Shown here piece after piece: positions 34,135 to 45,806 of a DNA stretch of 64,000 bases (the first letter of the stretch is position 1; each line of letters starts with the position of its first letter). Source of the DNA: Ulota crispa. Its lineage: Eukaryota > Streptophyta > Bryopsida > Orthotrichales > Orthotrichaceae. The notes beneath the pieces are model-generated. The model ran no database searches and was not told the origin of the DNA. It saw only the letters and a list, made by a program, of their open reading frames with translations. The position numbers and the translations under genes are program-made. Location of the stretch: contig OY987249.1 of NCBI GenBank assembly GCA_963920765.1, positions 8,990,817 to 9,054,816 on the forward strand, read 5' to 3'.

Positions 34135-36131
34135 AGTACATCTTATTGAACAACTCAAGAATAAATTAAATACTCTCATCACATCTATGAAGTTGAGATG
34201 GTTTGTGCACGCACAACTAATATTTGAAGATGAGCCATTTTTCTTTCTATTGATGCTAATCATGTGCATGGGTTTACGATACAAAAAAACGTCATAAGTG
34301 TTGAACTTGGTATCATTGCAAAAACCTCAATTTTTTTTAACATGAAACAATGCCCTAACTTCTAAGTCTTACAATTGAAAAACCAATGACCATCTTCCAC
34401 AATTTGTATAAAATGTAGTAATGTGGTCATGGAGATCCTCAAATTGTGCATGCAAATATTAGTTTGCCCCTTCACTCTTGAGTTCATAGAAGTTGTAGAT
34501 GCAGCGTAATCATATGTAATAGTCCCCAATTTGATCTCAATTTGATAATTTCTACAGTGTTCACAAGAAGCTTAAATTGACATATGTAAAATGTAGTAAA
34601 AAAAATACCCTTGTGGCACAATGTTATTAATTTCAACTACTTTTTAGAATTTGTGTCTTTTTGTCTCATTTAAAGACTTATCCATTAAATTTCTAGTTTT
34701 GAATAATTCAATTAACACGTGTATCACCAAGGATACATGTTAACAAAAATGAAATGCTAAAATCTAAAGCAAACAAAAACGAACTTCATAGTTTTTTAAC
34801 TAATGAATGCTTAAAAGCATCTACAAATTTGAAGCCAGCCACATTGTTTAAGCACTTTAATTTTCTTGCATTTGCAATTGGTTCTACTTATGAATGGTTT
34901 TAGACAACTAGATTAAAAAAGCTAATTTGTTTTTTCATTATAAAGGACTAAGCATCATAAAAACTCCGTTTTAGAACATCTACTTTAAGCTTTGATTCAA
35001 CATCTTTTTTTAAGCTCGTGAAGTGAGAGCAAAGAAATGATTTGTCTTATGTTTGTCATAGAGAACAAATTGTAATTTTGTTGTTTAAAGATATCTTTTG
35101 GTAATTTTTGACGTTGTGAGAGAAGTTAAGAGACCAACAAATGTTGGTGAATAATATTATAGAAATTGTACCTTGAACTCATTTTGTAGCTTTTTGTCAA
35201 ACCTTTAGGGAGACCACTCCTTACATTTTATAGTATACACCTTGAGTCAAAAGGGTGTTTGGTGTAGGATTATTTAGTTAAAATATTGTATTTAACCTCT
35301 AAATGCATGAGATACCAAAATTTGGTGGTTTTACGCTAGAATTTGGTACCTCATGCATTTAGGGGTTAAGATGACCTTATTTTTATACAAAAGGCTTTGT
35401 ATGGCATAATTTCAATACCCTAATTTTTTTGCAAATTTGTTCATTTGGTTATTAAGTGGGGTTACCTTATATGTAAAATTTATTTTTCCAATTATATCCT
35501 ATCCATGCTATTCTTCAAAAATGTAGTTCTTCCTTTTTATTAAACAAGTGGATATGGTAATAACCACAAAACCAATAACAAGAATATAAATAAAAGGACC
35601 AATGTCCAAGTGGCAATTTTTATCAACAAGTTGAAACAAAAACAATAAACAAGACAAAGTCAAGTCCCAATAATTTATTCTTACATTGATACACTCAAGC
35701 ATATTTTTAGTATTTCCTTGTGTGACTTTTACAACCAAACTAAAAGTTGGGATTTGGTTTGAACCATGGTTGTCAGATTGGACCGCTTGTCCGTCTGGTT
35801 GCCTGTCAGCCTGAAGTGCTCATGTCCGTCCAATGTAGTCAACTCATAGTCAACTTCAACAAATGATAAAAAATGATGAAAAAAACTTACTTCGTACATG
35901 TTGGTGACACTCATTGTTGCTAATATGAAGTCAAAATGTGGATTTAAAATCATCTCACACAATAAAAATGAAGATTACTAGTTTGATTCTTCCCTTTTTA
36001 GGTCAAAACCCTAAAAATACCCTAATGAACAAGAGCAGACACATGAGTCCCCTTGTTTGGTCCAATTTGTTTGTCCGCTTATGTTGTCCAACAACCTAAA
36101 TTTGCCTTAAGTAACAACGCTGGTTTGAACT
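34135..36131. other. AT-rich intergenic region
   Basis: Apart from the small foldback at 35292-35369, no repeat, gene or RNA is recognised. The short frames lack family signatures. Confidence 0.4.
35292..35369. mobile_element. Minimal TTAA-d foldback, 78 bp
   Basis: It runs from TTAACCTCTAAATGCATGAG to CTCATGCATTTAGGGGTTAA, and almost the whole length is inverted repeat. It consists of little more than the two ends of a TTAA-d element. Confidence 0.8.
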
Positions 36132-36451
36132 AAGGTAGTTTGCTCATAAAGTGATTAGGCTCTAAAACCACTCACCTCACCAGATGTACTCTTTTGGTAC
36201 ATGTTGTTTTTCATAGCCTTTATGTAATGCATAGATGATGTACATTTGAGGAGGTGAGTGATTTTAGAGACCTATACCACTTCAACTTCAAAAATTCATA
36301 ACTAATTCCACAAAACTCTAAAAAATATGAAACAACTCAAATTAGATGCCAATTCCTCTTATCAAATTTACTGAAAAATATTTGAAGAAGTTTCACCTCC
36401 CCAAAATTCAGTTTCAGCCCTTAGATGGACGGTTTATGAGCACTCTACCTT
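36132..36451. mobile_element. AAGGTAG-family MITE (H type) upstream of the PPR gene
   Basis: The ends TAAGGTAGTTTGCTCATAAA and TTATGAGCACTCTACCTTA are inverted. It is an inverted relative of 28910-29240 and ends about 350 bp before the PPR start codon. Confidence 0.75.
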
Positions 36452-36762
36452 AGGACTTGAAATTGTTGAAGTAGGACGTGCGCCAGAGTGCGAACAGCGC
36501 CATTGAGAACACGTTCCCAATGTGCAAAGGGAACAACAAAGGGAACAACGGACTCGCCGCCCCGCTTCAAGCTTCCCAAGCCTCCACCATCTCTCGCGTC
36601 GCAGTCCCAGCCATGAACATGGCTGGGAATATCTCCTAAACATTTGCCATCGCTTGTGCATCTGATGTCCAACTCGGAGATCTTGCGTTTGTCTATGCGG
36701 ATTTTGCATAAATTTCAACCCTTTCTTTTTTCCTTTCGGTACAGAATCAGGATTTAAAAACT

Positions 36763-36770
36763 TAGGGTTT
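36763..36770 (+). promoter_or_regulatory. Telo-box-like TAGGGTTT upstream of the PPR gene
   Basis: It lies about 30 bp before the start codon. The reverse complement is AAACCCTA, the telo-box core. Confidence 0.4.
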
Positions 36771-36800
36771 ACCGCAGGGTTTTAGCTTTACAGGGCAACG

Positions 36801-39800
36801 ATGGCGTCCCGGAAGAGTTTGAAGCTTCTTTGCAAGCATTTGAACGGGCGCCACCAGACTCGGAGCCTAAGCGCGCTTGCAGGAAATGTTCAAGAGATTA
36901 TTGCATCGTCGGAGGGTTTTAGGGTTTTAGGGTTCGGAGGTGCGAGGAACGTGAGTAGCAGTGCGCATTGCGCGTCGATATCGTCTCAACTCGAAGTGAA
37001 GATCGAATTATCCGATCCAGCGCCAGGATTCCAAGCATTTGGAGCGACGGCATCGAAAGGGCCTCGATTTGCTCTCCCGTTCAAACCGTTTGTGCCGCCG
37101 ACGCTCACGCCCATCGAGAAGCTGGACGCGGCGGGATTGGCGCGAGAGATGTCCAATGCGCTCTCTCATCAGAAGATGGACGAGACGGTGCGACTTTACG
37201 ACGACTGGATCAAGATGACGGACGCAGCTGGAAACCCTAATAAGCCGAACATCTTGGTGTACAATTTGCTGCTTCATGCGAAGCTCCGCCTTGGTGCTCA
37301 TCCGGATGCCATGCACCAGATTGTGAACCAAATGGAAGAAGGCGGCGTCACTCCCACGCAGCTGTCGTTCAATTTTCTCTTGCGGTCTGTTTTTCGGCAA
37401 CGCGATTCTAAAGCCGCCGAATTTGTCCTTTACAAGTAAGTTTTTCCTTTAACCTGGTGCCAATTTAGTACTTTTCGTGAAACTTGAAGAATACATCTGC
37501 TTTATACTAGAATTTGCTTTACCATAGAATCCTCCTCTAAAATTTGCATTGCTAACCTTCTTTCAGTGAAAAAAATCTGCTGAATCTATTGAATAGCTCT
37601 TAGCTTGGTGCCGGTTGCAGTACTTATCATGAAACTTGAAGAATACACCTGCTTTACACTAGAATTTGCTTTCTACAGAATTCTCCTCTAAAATTTGAAG
37701 TGCTAATCTTCTTTCAGTGAAAAAAATGTGCTGAATCGAATAGCCTTTAGCTTGGTGCCAGTTGCAGTACCTAAGGTAGCAGCACTCATAACCGTCAAAT
37801 TAAGGGTTTTGAACATGATGATTATTAACCCATTAACGTCTGTGGTCGATTCTGGGGTGGGCGATCGTTTGTATGGCCATTTGGGGCAAATTTTAGGATT
37901 ATTGAATACAGATGTCTACCACAGATCTGACCGTACAAATGGAAGTATCTTGCAGGGTTTAGTGTTATGCATCATGAATTATACTCACTTTTTAGTTGTT
38001 ATGGCCATCTTTTTGCATTTATTGGTGTATTTTCAGCCGGTATTCTTTTAGTTTTTTCAACCCTCTAGCCACATGCCACCTCAAATTGGCCTAGTTATTG
38101 TCCTAAACTCTTCACTTTCCAATTCCCCAGACTTGTCCCCTTTGCCAAGTCATCAAATTCCTTGACATGCTCTCTCCATAAACTGAAAAGAGTCAAAATC
38201 AACCAGGAAATGGTCAACTAGATGTTAATGGGTTAATAAACATCTAGCAAATTTTAGGATCCTATTAGCAATGAGTTTGCACTTTTGAATGGTATTATTT
38301 GAATAATCTGAGAATAAGTTGTGAATTTTTAAAGAGCCGGCTGCAATTGCACCTAATACCAACACTAAGGTTTCATGTTCACATGCTGTACATCCTTGTA
38401 ATTACATCCATTCACTTCCACAGATTTTCCAAGATTTTAGAGGTGATGGTTATGGGTGTTGCTACCTTATCTTGAAACTTGAAGAATGCATCTGCTTTAT
38501 ACTAGAATTTGCTTTACCATAGATTTCTCCTTTAATACTTGGAATGCTAGCCTTCTTTCTGTGAAAAAAGACTGCGGAATCTATTGATTAGTTCTGTGAA
38601 GACGTGTTTCAAGCTCTTTTTTTCGGTATTTCAATGGCGAATCTGAAAGTGTATCGAATCTAAGCATAATATGTTCCTTCTATTACGCTCGTTTCGCGTT
38701 AGTTTACATCTTATCCAAGAGGCCACTGATCGCTACTCTGTTTTTAGGGTTAGGGTGAGAGACTAGAACCACGACTTGTTGAAGAAGCGAATTTAATGTC
38801 AATATGTTTCATGCAAACCATGAGTTATGAGTTGTTAAGAGTATTAAAAAAAGTTCAAAATTCTAAACACAATCTAGAAAAGGAAATCGACATCTGTTCA
38901 AGGAGTGATAATGCACCATTTTGTTCTTAAGTAAATACTCTAATGTGAACAATCTCTGTGCAAGATTCTGCTCAGAATGGAACAAGCCGGCCCAGAGGCG
39001 CAACCGGATGGAGATGCATACAACTTTGTCATTGCGTTGTGTGCAATAAACCGAAGAATACCACCTGCGTTGAGGCACATGCAGGCAATGCACGAGCGAG
39101 GTTTTGTTCCGAGCAAGACTACTTATAATGAAGTACTGCTTGCTTGTGCTCGTCTCCACCGCTCCCAAACAGCGGTTGCTGTTATGAAGCAAATGCAGGT
39201 ATAAGCTCATAAACGCTGTTTTTGCCTTTAGTTTTATTATCATCTCTAACAACCTGAAGAGGAAAGAGACTAGTCAAAGGTCAAAAGATTTAAAAAGTCT
39301 TAATTTCTGAAAATCTATCAAAAACAACAATACAGTGGTGCTTGGATAAGGTCAACACTTCGGGCTGGAAAAATTTGCTGACCTTACCCAAGCATTGATC
39401 GTAAAGAAACACTCTATTTGCATTACTTTCCCTAGTTCTAGTGGTTGCAACTTTAGAATTGCTTTTCCACCATGTTTTTGGTACACTAACTAACTGATGA
39501 GTCAAAATGGGCATTGATGAAAAAAAATATTGACCATATGCAAGCACTTGACCTCAATCAAGCTCATAATACATGCTTTGGGCAAAAGGGGAGTGGGAGT
39601 GTGATCTTATCCATTCTTTGTTATAAAGGTTGACGCTAACCAAGCACCACTGTAATATGTTTGGACCTATTATTTCAAACAATGAATCTCGTGCTTAGTG
39701 GAGTGGTGACATGTTGTTATAGATATAGTGGATATTTTCTGATTAGGATTTTTGGAAATTTTAGTCAATGTGGATGGTACATGTTGACGATTAACTGGAA

Positions 39801-42288
39801 TGGGGTGTATAAAAAGCGCATGTGTTTTTTTGTTGTTGCTGTTCATGTTAGAGATGTGCTTGTTTTTTAGGATTTTGTGTTCTTTGTTAGTTCATTAGTT
39901 GTGTTTGCTTGTGTTTTATGCAGGCTCAGCAAATGGTACCTCAACTTCAGACTTTAATGGAGCTGATCGTAGCAGCAACCGAAGGAGACGACGCAGAGTG
40001 TGCTCTTATGGCGCTCCAGCACCTCAACAGCAGCACTTCCAGGGCTTCGCAGACTGTGGTCATGGATGAGGGAAGTATTGGAGCAGTTCTCGCCACAGCT
40101 GCACGCACCGGTAACGCTGCACTTGCAAAGGAGGCCTGGGAGCTTCTGAAGCTGTCCATTGGTACAGCACGTGCACCGAACGCAGCTGCTTACATGGCCT
40201 TGGTGCATGCCTTGTCCTCCTCTCAACAGTTTGACGCCGCGTTTATGATACTTGCTGAGATGCAAAGTCTTTTTGGAACTCCTCAAAATGCTGAGGAACA
40301 GGAAATCCTGAGCCCGTTTTCATCCTTGAAGCCTCTTGTGGTTTCACTCTCGCAGTTGGGCCCTGCTGGACTGGATGGGGTGAGTATGTTCTTGTACTTT
40401 GTTACGTTGACCTTTCCTTCACCCTCTAATTAACATTTTTATTAGCTTTTTTGACAACCTTTTTCCAATCTTTTTCAATGTTTTGCCTTGCAATTGAAAA
40501 CACGCAAGAGGTTAGTGAACGTTCATCTACACCAAATAGTGCATTTAGGGTGCCTTAACAATTAGGTTGCCTTACCTTGGAAAGTTACCTCATGACTCAT
40601 GACTTGGCCACTTGGAGGTGCATGAAATTGTTTAGATATTAAAGATTTCACATGATTTATCACGTGGACTTAGCTAATTTGTCATCCTGCAAGTATGCTG
40701 TTGTTGCCAAGGCCTTTAAAAGTTGCTTATTGCAGTAATTTATTACTGAAATTTACTGTAGCAGCAGTAATTATATAAATAGTGTGAAATGTCGAGAAAT
40801 TAGTATGGGGCAACCTAAATGCACTATTTGGTGTAGCTAATTGGCGCTACTACTTGGCTTGTGAGAGAAAAGGGGCGTGCTTCTCTAGATTTTGATTATT
40901 TATGTTTTTTTCTCGTTTGCAGGCTTACTTCAAGCTGGCGGAAATGCATGGTAATGGGCAACCTGTACCTCTAGCGGCCATAAACTGCGTCATACTGGGA
41001 TGTGCAAACATTTGGGATGCAGACCGTGCATATCAGACCTTTGAATCTATCAATGGGACATTTGGACTTAGACCCGATGTCCATTCTATCAACGCTCTTC
41101 TAGAGGCCTTTGGAAAGAACAAAAAGGTCTGTTTTGAATCTCACTCTTTCATATCTTCAAAGAACCCCCGTTAGAGTTAATAGAAGTCTAATAGGACGTT
41201 AGATCATTATTAAAGTAAGGTTTAGGTCATTTGAAGTTGATGTTACCCTAAAACCCTAAACTCATAGTTTTTCGATGTGTATCAAGTTATTGACAACGAT
41301 ATGAACATCACTCTTATGATAAGTCCAACATAATTTGTATTATGCTAACGCTTCACTTGTTATTTTCCTCAGATGAAGAGTCTAGTGCCTAGTAACTCAA
41401 ATTTAAGAACCCCGTCAATCTGTGAAGGAGTTTTTGTGACTTATCAGAAGCGTTGCTGTTGAGTTCATTTGTTGAGACTTCCTTTTGGTTTTGTGCAGAC
41501 CATTGAAGCAGTGAAGTTGTTCGAGTATTTGAATGAGTCCGGTGTTACTCCAGATCAGCGATCCTTTGAGTTGCTGATATCTGCTCACATTGTCAACCGT
41601 GATATTCCATCAGCATCTGCCGGTCTGACTGCCATGGTGAGCACCCTCTAAAAATTTACTGAATGTTTTGAATGCATAGTACTTCAAGGTAACTTCACCT
41701 GATTGCAACACTTACCCTAGCCCTAAATTCTAGTTTTAACTATTTTTGAACCGTTGTCCTATTTTTTAGATATTTTATAGTTGAATGCCCTTATTAGCAA
41801 ATTCCCCCTGATGTAATACGAGGTTTTGAAGCTAAGAACTTCGATTCTAAGAAACTCTAAGAATTTCAACTCATACCAAACCCTGTTTGTAACTACTTTT
41901 GAACTGTGTTACTACTTGTGAATGTTTTTTGATTGATGTCTTTATTTTTAAATTCCTCTAGATGTAATGTGAAGTTTTGAAGCCAAGATCATCGATTTTT
42001 GAGAAGTTTTAAGAAAGTTAACTAGGACTTTTATTGAATGTGGATTTATGCAATTCCTGATTCAAATCGCTGTTGCTGCAGATGGATGCGGGTCATGTTC
42101 CCTGCAGAGACCTCTTGTTTAGGTTGTGGAGGCGGTGTCGCAGAGAAAGTGATACCAAGTCAGCTGAACATCTGAGGAGCTTGTACATGACCTTGGGTTA
42201 TGGGGATTGCACGACTTGGGAAGGCAGGCGCCGTCTCATCACTTCTGCTTTCACCAGACAAACTCAATTTGACCCAATTCAGGCTTGA
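36801..42288 (+). CDS. P-class PPR protein, probably mitochondrial, six exons
   Basis: PPR proteins bind organelle RNA or serve in organelle ribosomes. Exons are 36801-37435, 38976-39198, 39924-40379, 40923-41126, 41499-41636 and 42082-42288, all GT-AG with matching phases, giving 620 residues. The N-terminus (MASRKSLKLLCKHLNGRHQT) is basic and lacks acidic residues, like a mitochondrial presequence. Loosely spaced PPR-like helices include NILVYNLLLHAKLRLGAHPD, PDGDAYNFVIALCAINR, SKTTYNEVLLACARL, NAAAYMALVHAL, DVHSINALLEAFGKNK and DQRSFELLISAHI. No E, DYW or SMR domain follows. Introns are unusual for the PPR family, most of whose genes lack them. Length and layout recall the At1g26460 type, which I cannot confirm without a search. 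Intron 1 carries a MITE and tandem repeats; intron 3 carries another MITE. Confidence 0.85.
37825..38236. mobile_element. TTAA-b MITE, 412 bp, in PPR intron 1
   Basis: It runs from TTAACCCATTAACGTCTG to CTAGATGTTAATGGGTTAA with both TTAA copies kept. Its sister at 10852-11263 lies upstream of the APO gene in the opposite orientation. Confidence 0.85.
38247..38474. repeat. R repeat in PPR intron 1
   Basis: Inverted copy of 18368-18640, ending in GTTGCTACCTTA. It directly follows the TTAA-b MITE. Confidence 0.6.
39333..39652. mobile_element. TA-flanked CAGTGGTGC MITE, 320 bp, in PPR intron 2
   Basis: CAGTGGTGCTTGGATAAGG and, at the other end, TAACCAAGCACCACTG are bordered by TA on both sides. 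It is the uninterrupted sister of 25363-26100. The Tc1/mariner group is likely from the TA duplication and CAGT start. Confidence 0.8.
40530..40833. mobile_element. CACTAAAT-family MITE in PPR intron 3
   Basis: The ends CACCAAATAGTGCATTTAGG and GCACTATTTGGTG are bordered by TA. It is closely similar to 11926-12229, including TGACCACTTGGAGGTGCATG-type sequence. Confidence 0.8.
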
Positions 42289-42670
42289 AAATCTAAAAGA
42301 GGTCAGAGAGAAAAAAAACCAAAACTCCTCCAAATTTTATTTTTCTATGCTTATGATGTTTCCAATTGGCCATGGGATCATCATATGAGGTTGAGGAGCA
42401 AGCAATTTGTAGTTAATGCCTGTGAAGCTGGGTACCCTACCCCCTTGTGGACGGTGTTCTGAATCACTTTCATGATCCTTCTAGAAACCGCTGCATTGGC
42501 ATATGATTCAATCCTGTCAAAAGGAGAGAAATCCCAGGTGATTTATAGCTTTAGGGCGACTCTTGTTGTATTGAAGGGGCCATGAATTCACTCAATTTTT
42601 GCAGATATCAGGGAATTTCTGAGAGCACAAGGTTTTACTAATCGTATGGTTATTTTAGATCTTCAGTTTG
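42289..42670. other. PPR 3' flank
   Basis: Moderately GC-balanced DNA directly after the stop, probably including the 3' UTR. No further gene is seen. Confidence 0.4.
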
Positions 42671-42880
42671 TTAACCCCTAAGAGTGCCTGGTAGGAGGGA
42701 GGATGCTGATTTGGAGTTTTAGAGGAAAGATAAATTTTGGCGTGTAAAAAGTTTGGACTGAAAATCGTCATTTTTTCAAGTTTTTTTATTTCCTCCAGTT
42801 TCAACATGAAGTGATTCATAACCTTGCACAAAAATCATTATGCGCCTAAGTGCATAGGCAAGTGATATTGTCGACTAGCA
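42671..42880. mobile_element. Partial TTAA-m element
   Basis: It starts TTAACCCCTAAGAGTGCCTGG-like (TTAA at 42671) and matches 13957-14133. The right end is not recognised. Confidence 0.5.
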
Positions 42881-43234
42881 CACAAGTTTGTCTTTTATGT
42901 TACATCTGGGTGAATGAGATTTGATCAACACTTGAGGGGTGTCAATATTGGACTTTTGCCAGAAGATTGAACAATCAAGTTCTCAAACGAAGGCTCAAAG
43001 TTTATGTTGGTTGACCATCTCATTTGAAGATTTCTCCTAACGTAGACATACCCATCGCTGACCACCTCCCAATACTGCACTCTACATTTGAGGTGTACTC
43101 CACACACTCTTGAACCCAAAGTGGAGCATTGAATGTCACTTGCACAAGCGAGTTCTAGCTCAAGTTAGCTAAGGAGCTGGTTTGGGAGGGTTGGGATTAG
43201 GACTGCCAAGTGCCATTATAGGATCACATCCAAA

Positions 43235-43365
43235 CAATTTGAAGATTAGTCTAGAGTTGCTTTTAGGGACCCTATGAGTTGTAACTTTTCCCTTTCATAT
43301 AAAATATTTTACAAAACTTTTTTCCACAAAAATGATGGTCCATGATAGCTTGTTGAAAACATGGA
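43235..43365. repeat. Fragment of the I-type AAGGTAG element
   Basis: On the reverse strand it follows 7440-7540 and 50580-50630, e.g. GGGACCCTATGAGTTGTAAC. Its ends are lost. Confidence 0.55.
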
Positions 43366-43511
43366 AAAATACAAAGTAATGGCTTCTTTGGGTACTTTTC
43401 ACCTACTGCTTACATGTTAAAGCCAAAAAGCTAGCGAGCAAAAAGCATGTGGGCTTTGATTTTATCCTTTGAACAAGCAAAAATGCTTTTTTTGCGCCTG
43501 CCATCCCCACA

Positions 43512-44287
43512 TTAACCCCTAAAGGACCAAAGAGCCCAATATGGCCAAAGGAGGTGCTTGGAGTTGTGAAAGTATACAAAAGAGGCATTTTTAGCTCAAA
43601 TTTTGGTCTACCACTCAAGTTCAAATGAAATTGTTAGTTCAAAAAAAAATTTTGATCGGCTTGTTGTTCCTTGAAGCGCCTCCTTTGCTCTAGATTCTAC
43701 ATGGAATATGGAAAATATTCTATTTTTTCAACAATTAGGAGAAGAATGTCTTTGGGCAAACAAAGGGAGCAGATTAGAGAGCAGATGGGATGGGTGCTCT
43801 CATGTCTTGTATTGTACAAGGGAGAAGTTTGGTGATATGTCACTTTTTTTTTCTTGATTTGGGCAAGGTTTTTATAACTCTAAAGTAAGGAGCTAGTGGA
43901 ATCTAGCTACTTTGAGTGACCATATCTTTTGGAGTTTTTTTCCATTTGTGGAGTTTTTTTTTCCATCAAGTATAGCAAGACACGATCTCATGGGATCAAC
44001 CATTAGGTTAATTTTTTTTTTGAGAAAATATTACATGAAAGTACAAAATCCATATTTTGAACTGTTGCCCAAATTGGAAAACATGAGATTCTTAACGGTG
44101 GGGATTTTGCAGATTTACTTGGATTTGAAATCAAACTAGTTTAAAACATTTGATTTATAGTTAGGTATAGAATGACCGGTTTGGATTATATGATTACTTG
44201 TTCAACTCTCCAAAAACTTGGGGAATGTGTTGAAGGTTTCATTTTGAAGGTATGCTGAAATTTCTTAGCAAGACGCTTAGGGGTTAA
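43512..44287. mobile_element. TTAA-n element, 776 bp
   Basis: It runs from TTAACCCCTAAAGGACC to AAGACGCTTAGGGGTTAA. Only the outermost 11 bp match other TTAA elements, so it is a separate family. The frame at 43912-44139 shows no known domain. Confidence 0.7.
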
Positions 44288-44830
44288 CAATATGTATGTA
44301 GGTTCCAGAAGAAAAGAATTCAACAAAAACTGAAAAGATCTGAATATAATGAACAATTATTTTTTGACTATGTAAACATCAATTTGAGAGAATAAATTTT
44401 TGATGATTTTCAAACTCAAATCTTTAACTATTTTTCAAGGGTCATGTTCATTTAGTTGTTTCTGCCATTGCATTAACCAATACCTATCAATAAATCTTAA
44501 AGCAAGTATATTGATGTTGAAATGGATTATGTGTTGAGTAGTAGTGATATGCATGAGAATTTTTCTAATGTAGGTTTAAAAGGTAGAGCTTTACAAATAA
44601 TTACGTATATAGATTGTTATCGTAGTAGTTACTGAACTTCTCATTTACAACTCATGATATGATCTAATCAACTCATGATATGATCTAATCAAGACGTTTA
44701 TTGAAGTAAACCATACACACACTCTTTGAATAATAAAATCCTAGTAGGAAAGAGTTACCAAAGACTATGTTGTATCCAAAAAATATTGAAAGCTAAATTG
44801 GGAATCTACACAAGTAAAATGAATCGAAGA
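44288..44830. other. AT-rich intergenic
   Basis: Only a short tandem duplication (ACTCATGATATGATCTAATCA) at about 44650-44692 is visible. Confidence 0.4.
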
Positions 44831-45058
44831 TTAACCCCAAATGTCTAAATGTGCCTCTGCGACTAGTATAATATGAGGTGTTATTATTGTATTTGGAATA
44901 GATTCACACCTTACTACATTTGAGATCAACAAAGAAGTTAGAAAATAGATTGAAGTGGTTCTAGTGAGTTACTTGAGATCTCAAATTAAAACTTCTTATT
45001 GGTAGCAAATATCAATTATATGGGAGTATACTATGTCTTATGGTCATTTAAGGATTAA
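44831..45058. mobile_element. TTAA-a MITE, 228 bp
   Basis: It runs from TTAACCCCAAATGTC to GGTCATTTAAGGATTAA. Same orientation as 7084-7315 and inverted to 47190-47423. Confidence 0.8.
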
Positions 45059-45224
45059 GTTTTTTTCTTTTTTTTGCAAATGCAAGTGCAAAGAAATCAC
45101 AAAAGATCACAAGATTGTAACATCTATAATAAAAAGAAGGTTGTTTGTGTGTCTCATGATATAAGACTCAATATGGGTTGTTCATCTCATGATATAATTC
45201 TATATTAACATCACAAGTTCTATT

Positions 45225-45630
45225 AGAGAGGGGGAAGAGAGAGGAAAAGCCATCCAAAGGGAAGGTGAAAAAGTCCTTAATATTTTTTTCTAAATTCTCT
45301 TTTATAAGTTGGAAATTTTCTATCATAAAGTACTAAGTGTCAAGCATTGGGTGTATCTATCACCTAAAATTTGAAGTTCAAGGAAGGGAGTGGGAGAAAA
45401 AAAAGGCACCAAAGAAAATTTGAGGAGAGGAGGGAGAGAAAAAAATAGAGAAGGGGAGGGTGAAAAGTCACATGAAAAGAGAGACACAAAGCAAAGCGTG
45501 TATATAAACAAATGAACAACAAAAGATTGCTAAGTAGAATGAAAAAGGAGCAAAAAAAGTAAAAAATAGAGCACAAAGGTGGAAAATGAAAGAAGTATGT
45601 AAAGGTGAAAGGTAAAAAAAGAGCATAACA
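45225..45630. repeat. Purine-rich (GA/A-rich) tract
   Basis: Long runs of G and A on the plus strand, with few pyrimidines. The minus-strand frames through it are Phe/Leu/Ser-rich and reflect composition, not genes. Confidence 0.6.
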
Positions 45631-45639
45631 AACACTAAA

Positions 45640-45806
45640 CAAAATTGTGTCCTAAACAACTGATTCACAACAAATGCAAATATCCACAATGACTTAAATT
45701 ATGTCATCTAATAATCATTGTATAGTCATTATATAATCATTGTATAGTCATTATGTACGTTTGCATTTGTTGTGAATAAATCGTCTAGGATGCGTTTTTC
45801 ATGTAG
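45640..45806. mobile_element. GTAAAAAA-related foldback, about 167 bp
   Basis: GTGTCCTAAACAACTGATTC and ACAACAAATGC at the left pair with GCATTTGTTGTGAATAAATCG..TAGGATGCG at the right. The centre is an ATAGTCATTATATAATCATTG-type short repeat. It is related to 15695-15836. Confidence 0.6.

Larger units (their letters stand above)
37440..38600. repeat. Three 150-bp repeats in PPR intron 1, split by insertions
   Basis: The units at about 37470-37605, 37610-37760 and 38470-38600 share GAAGAATACATCTGC, ACTAGAATTTGCTTT and TTCTTTCAGTGAAAAAA. The third unit is separated from the others by the TTAA-b MITE and the R repeat, so the tandem array is older than both. Confidence 0.8.

Noticed and set aside
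36910-36945. Telomere-like GGGTTTTAGGGTTTTAGGG in PPR exon 1
   Set aside because: Only about three units, in frame (GFRVLGFG) and inside a coding exon; not a telomere or interstitial array.
45364-45689. Phe/Leu-rich minus-strand frames resembling membrane proteins
   Set aside because: They mirror a GA-rich tract on the other strand; composition explains them.
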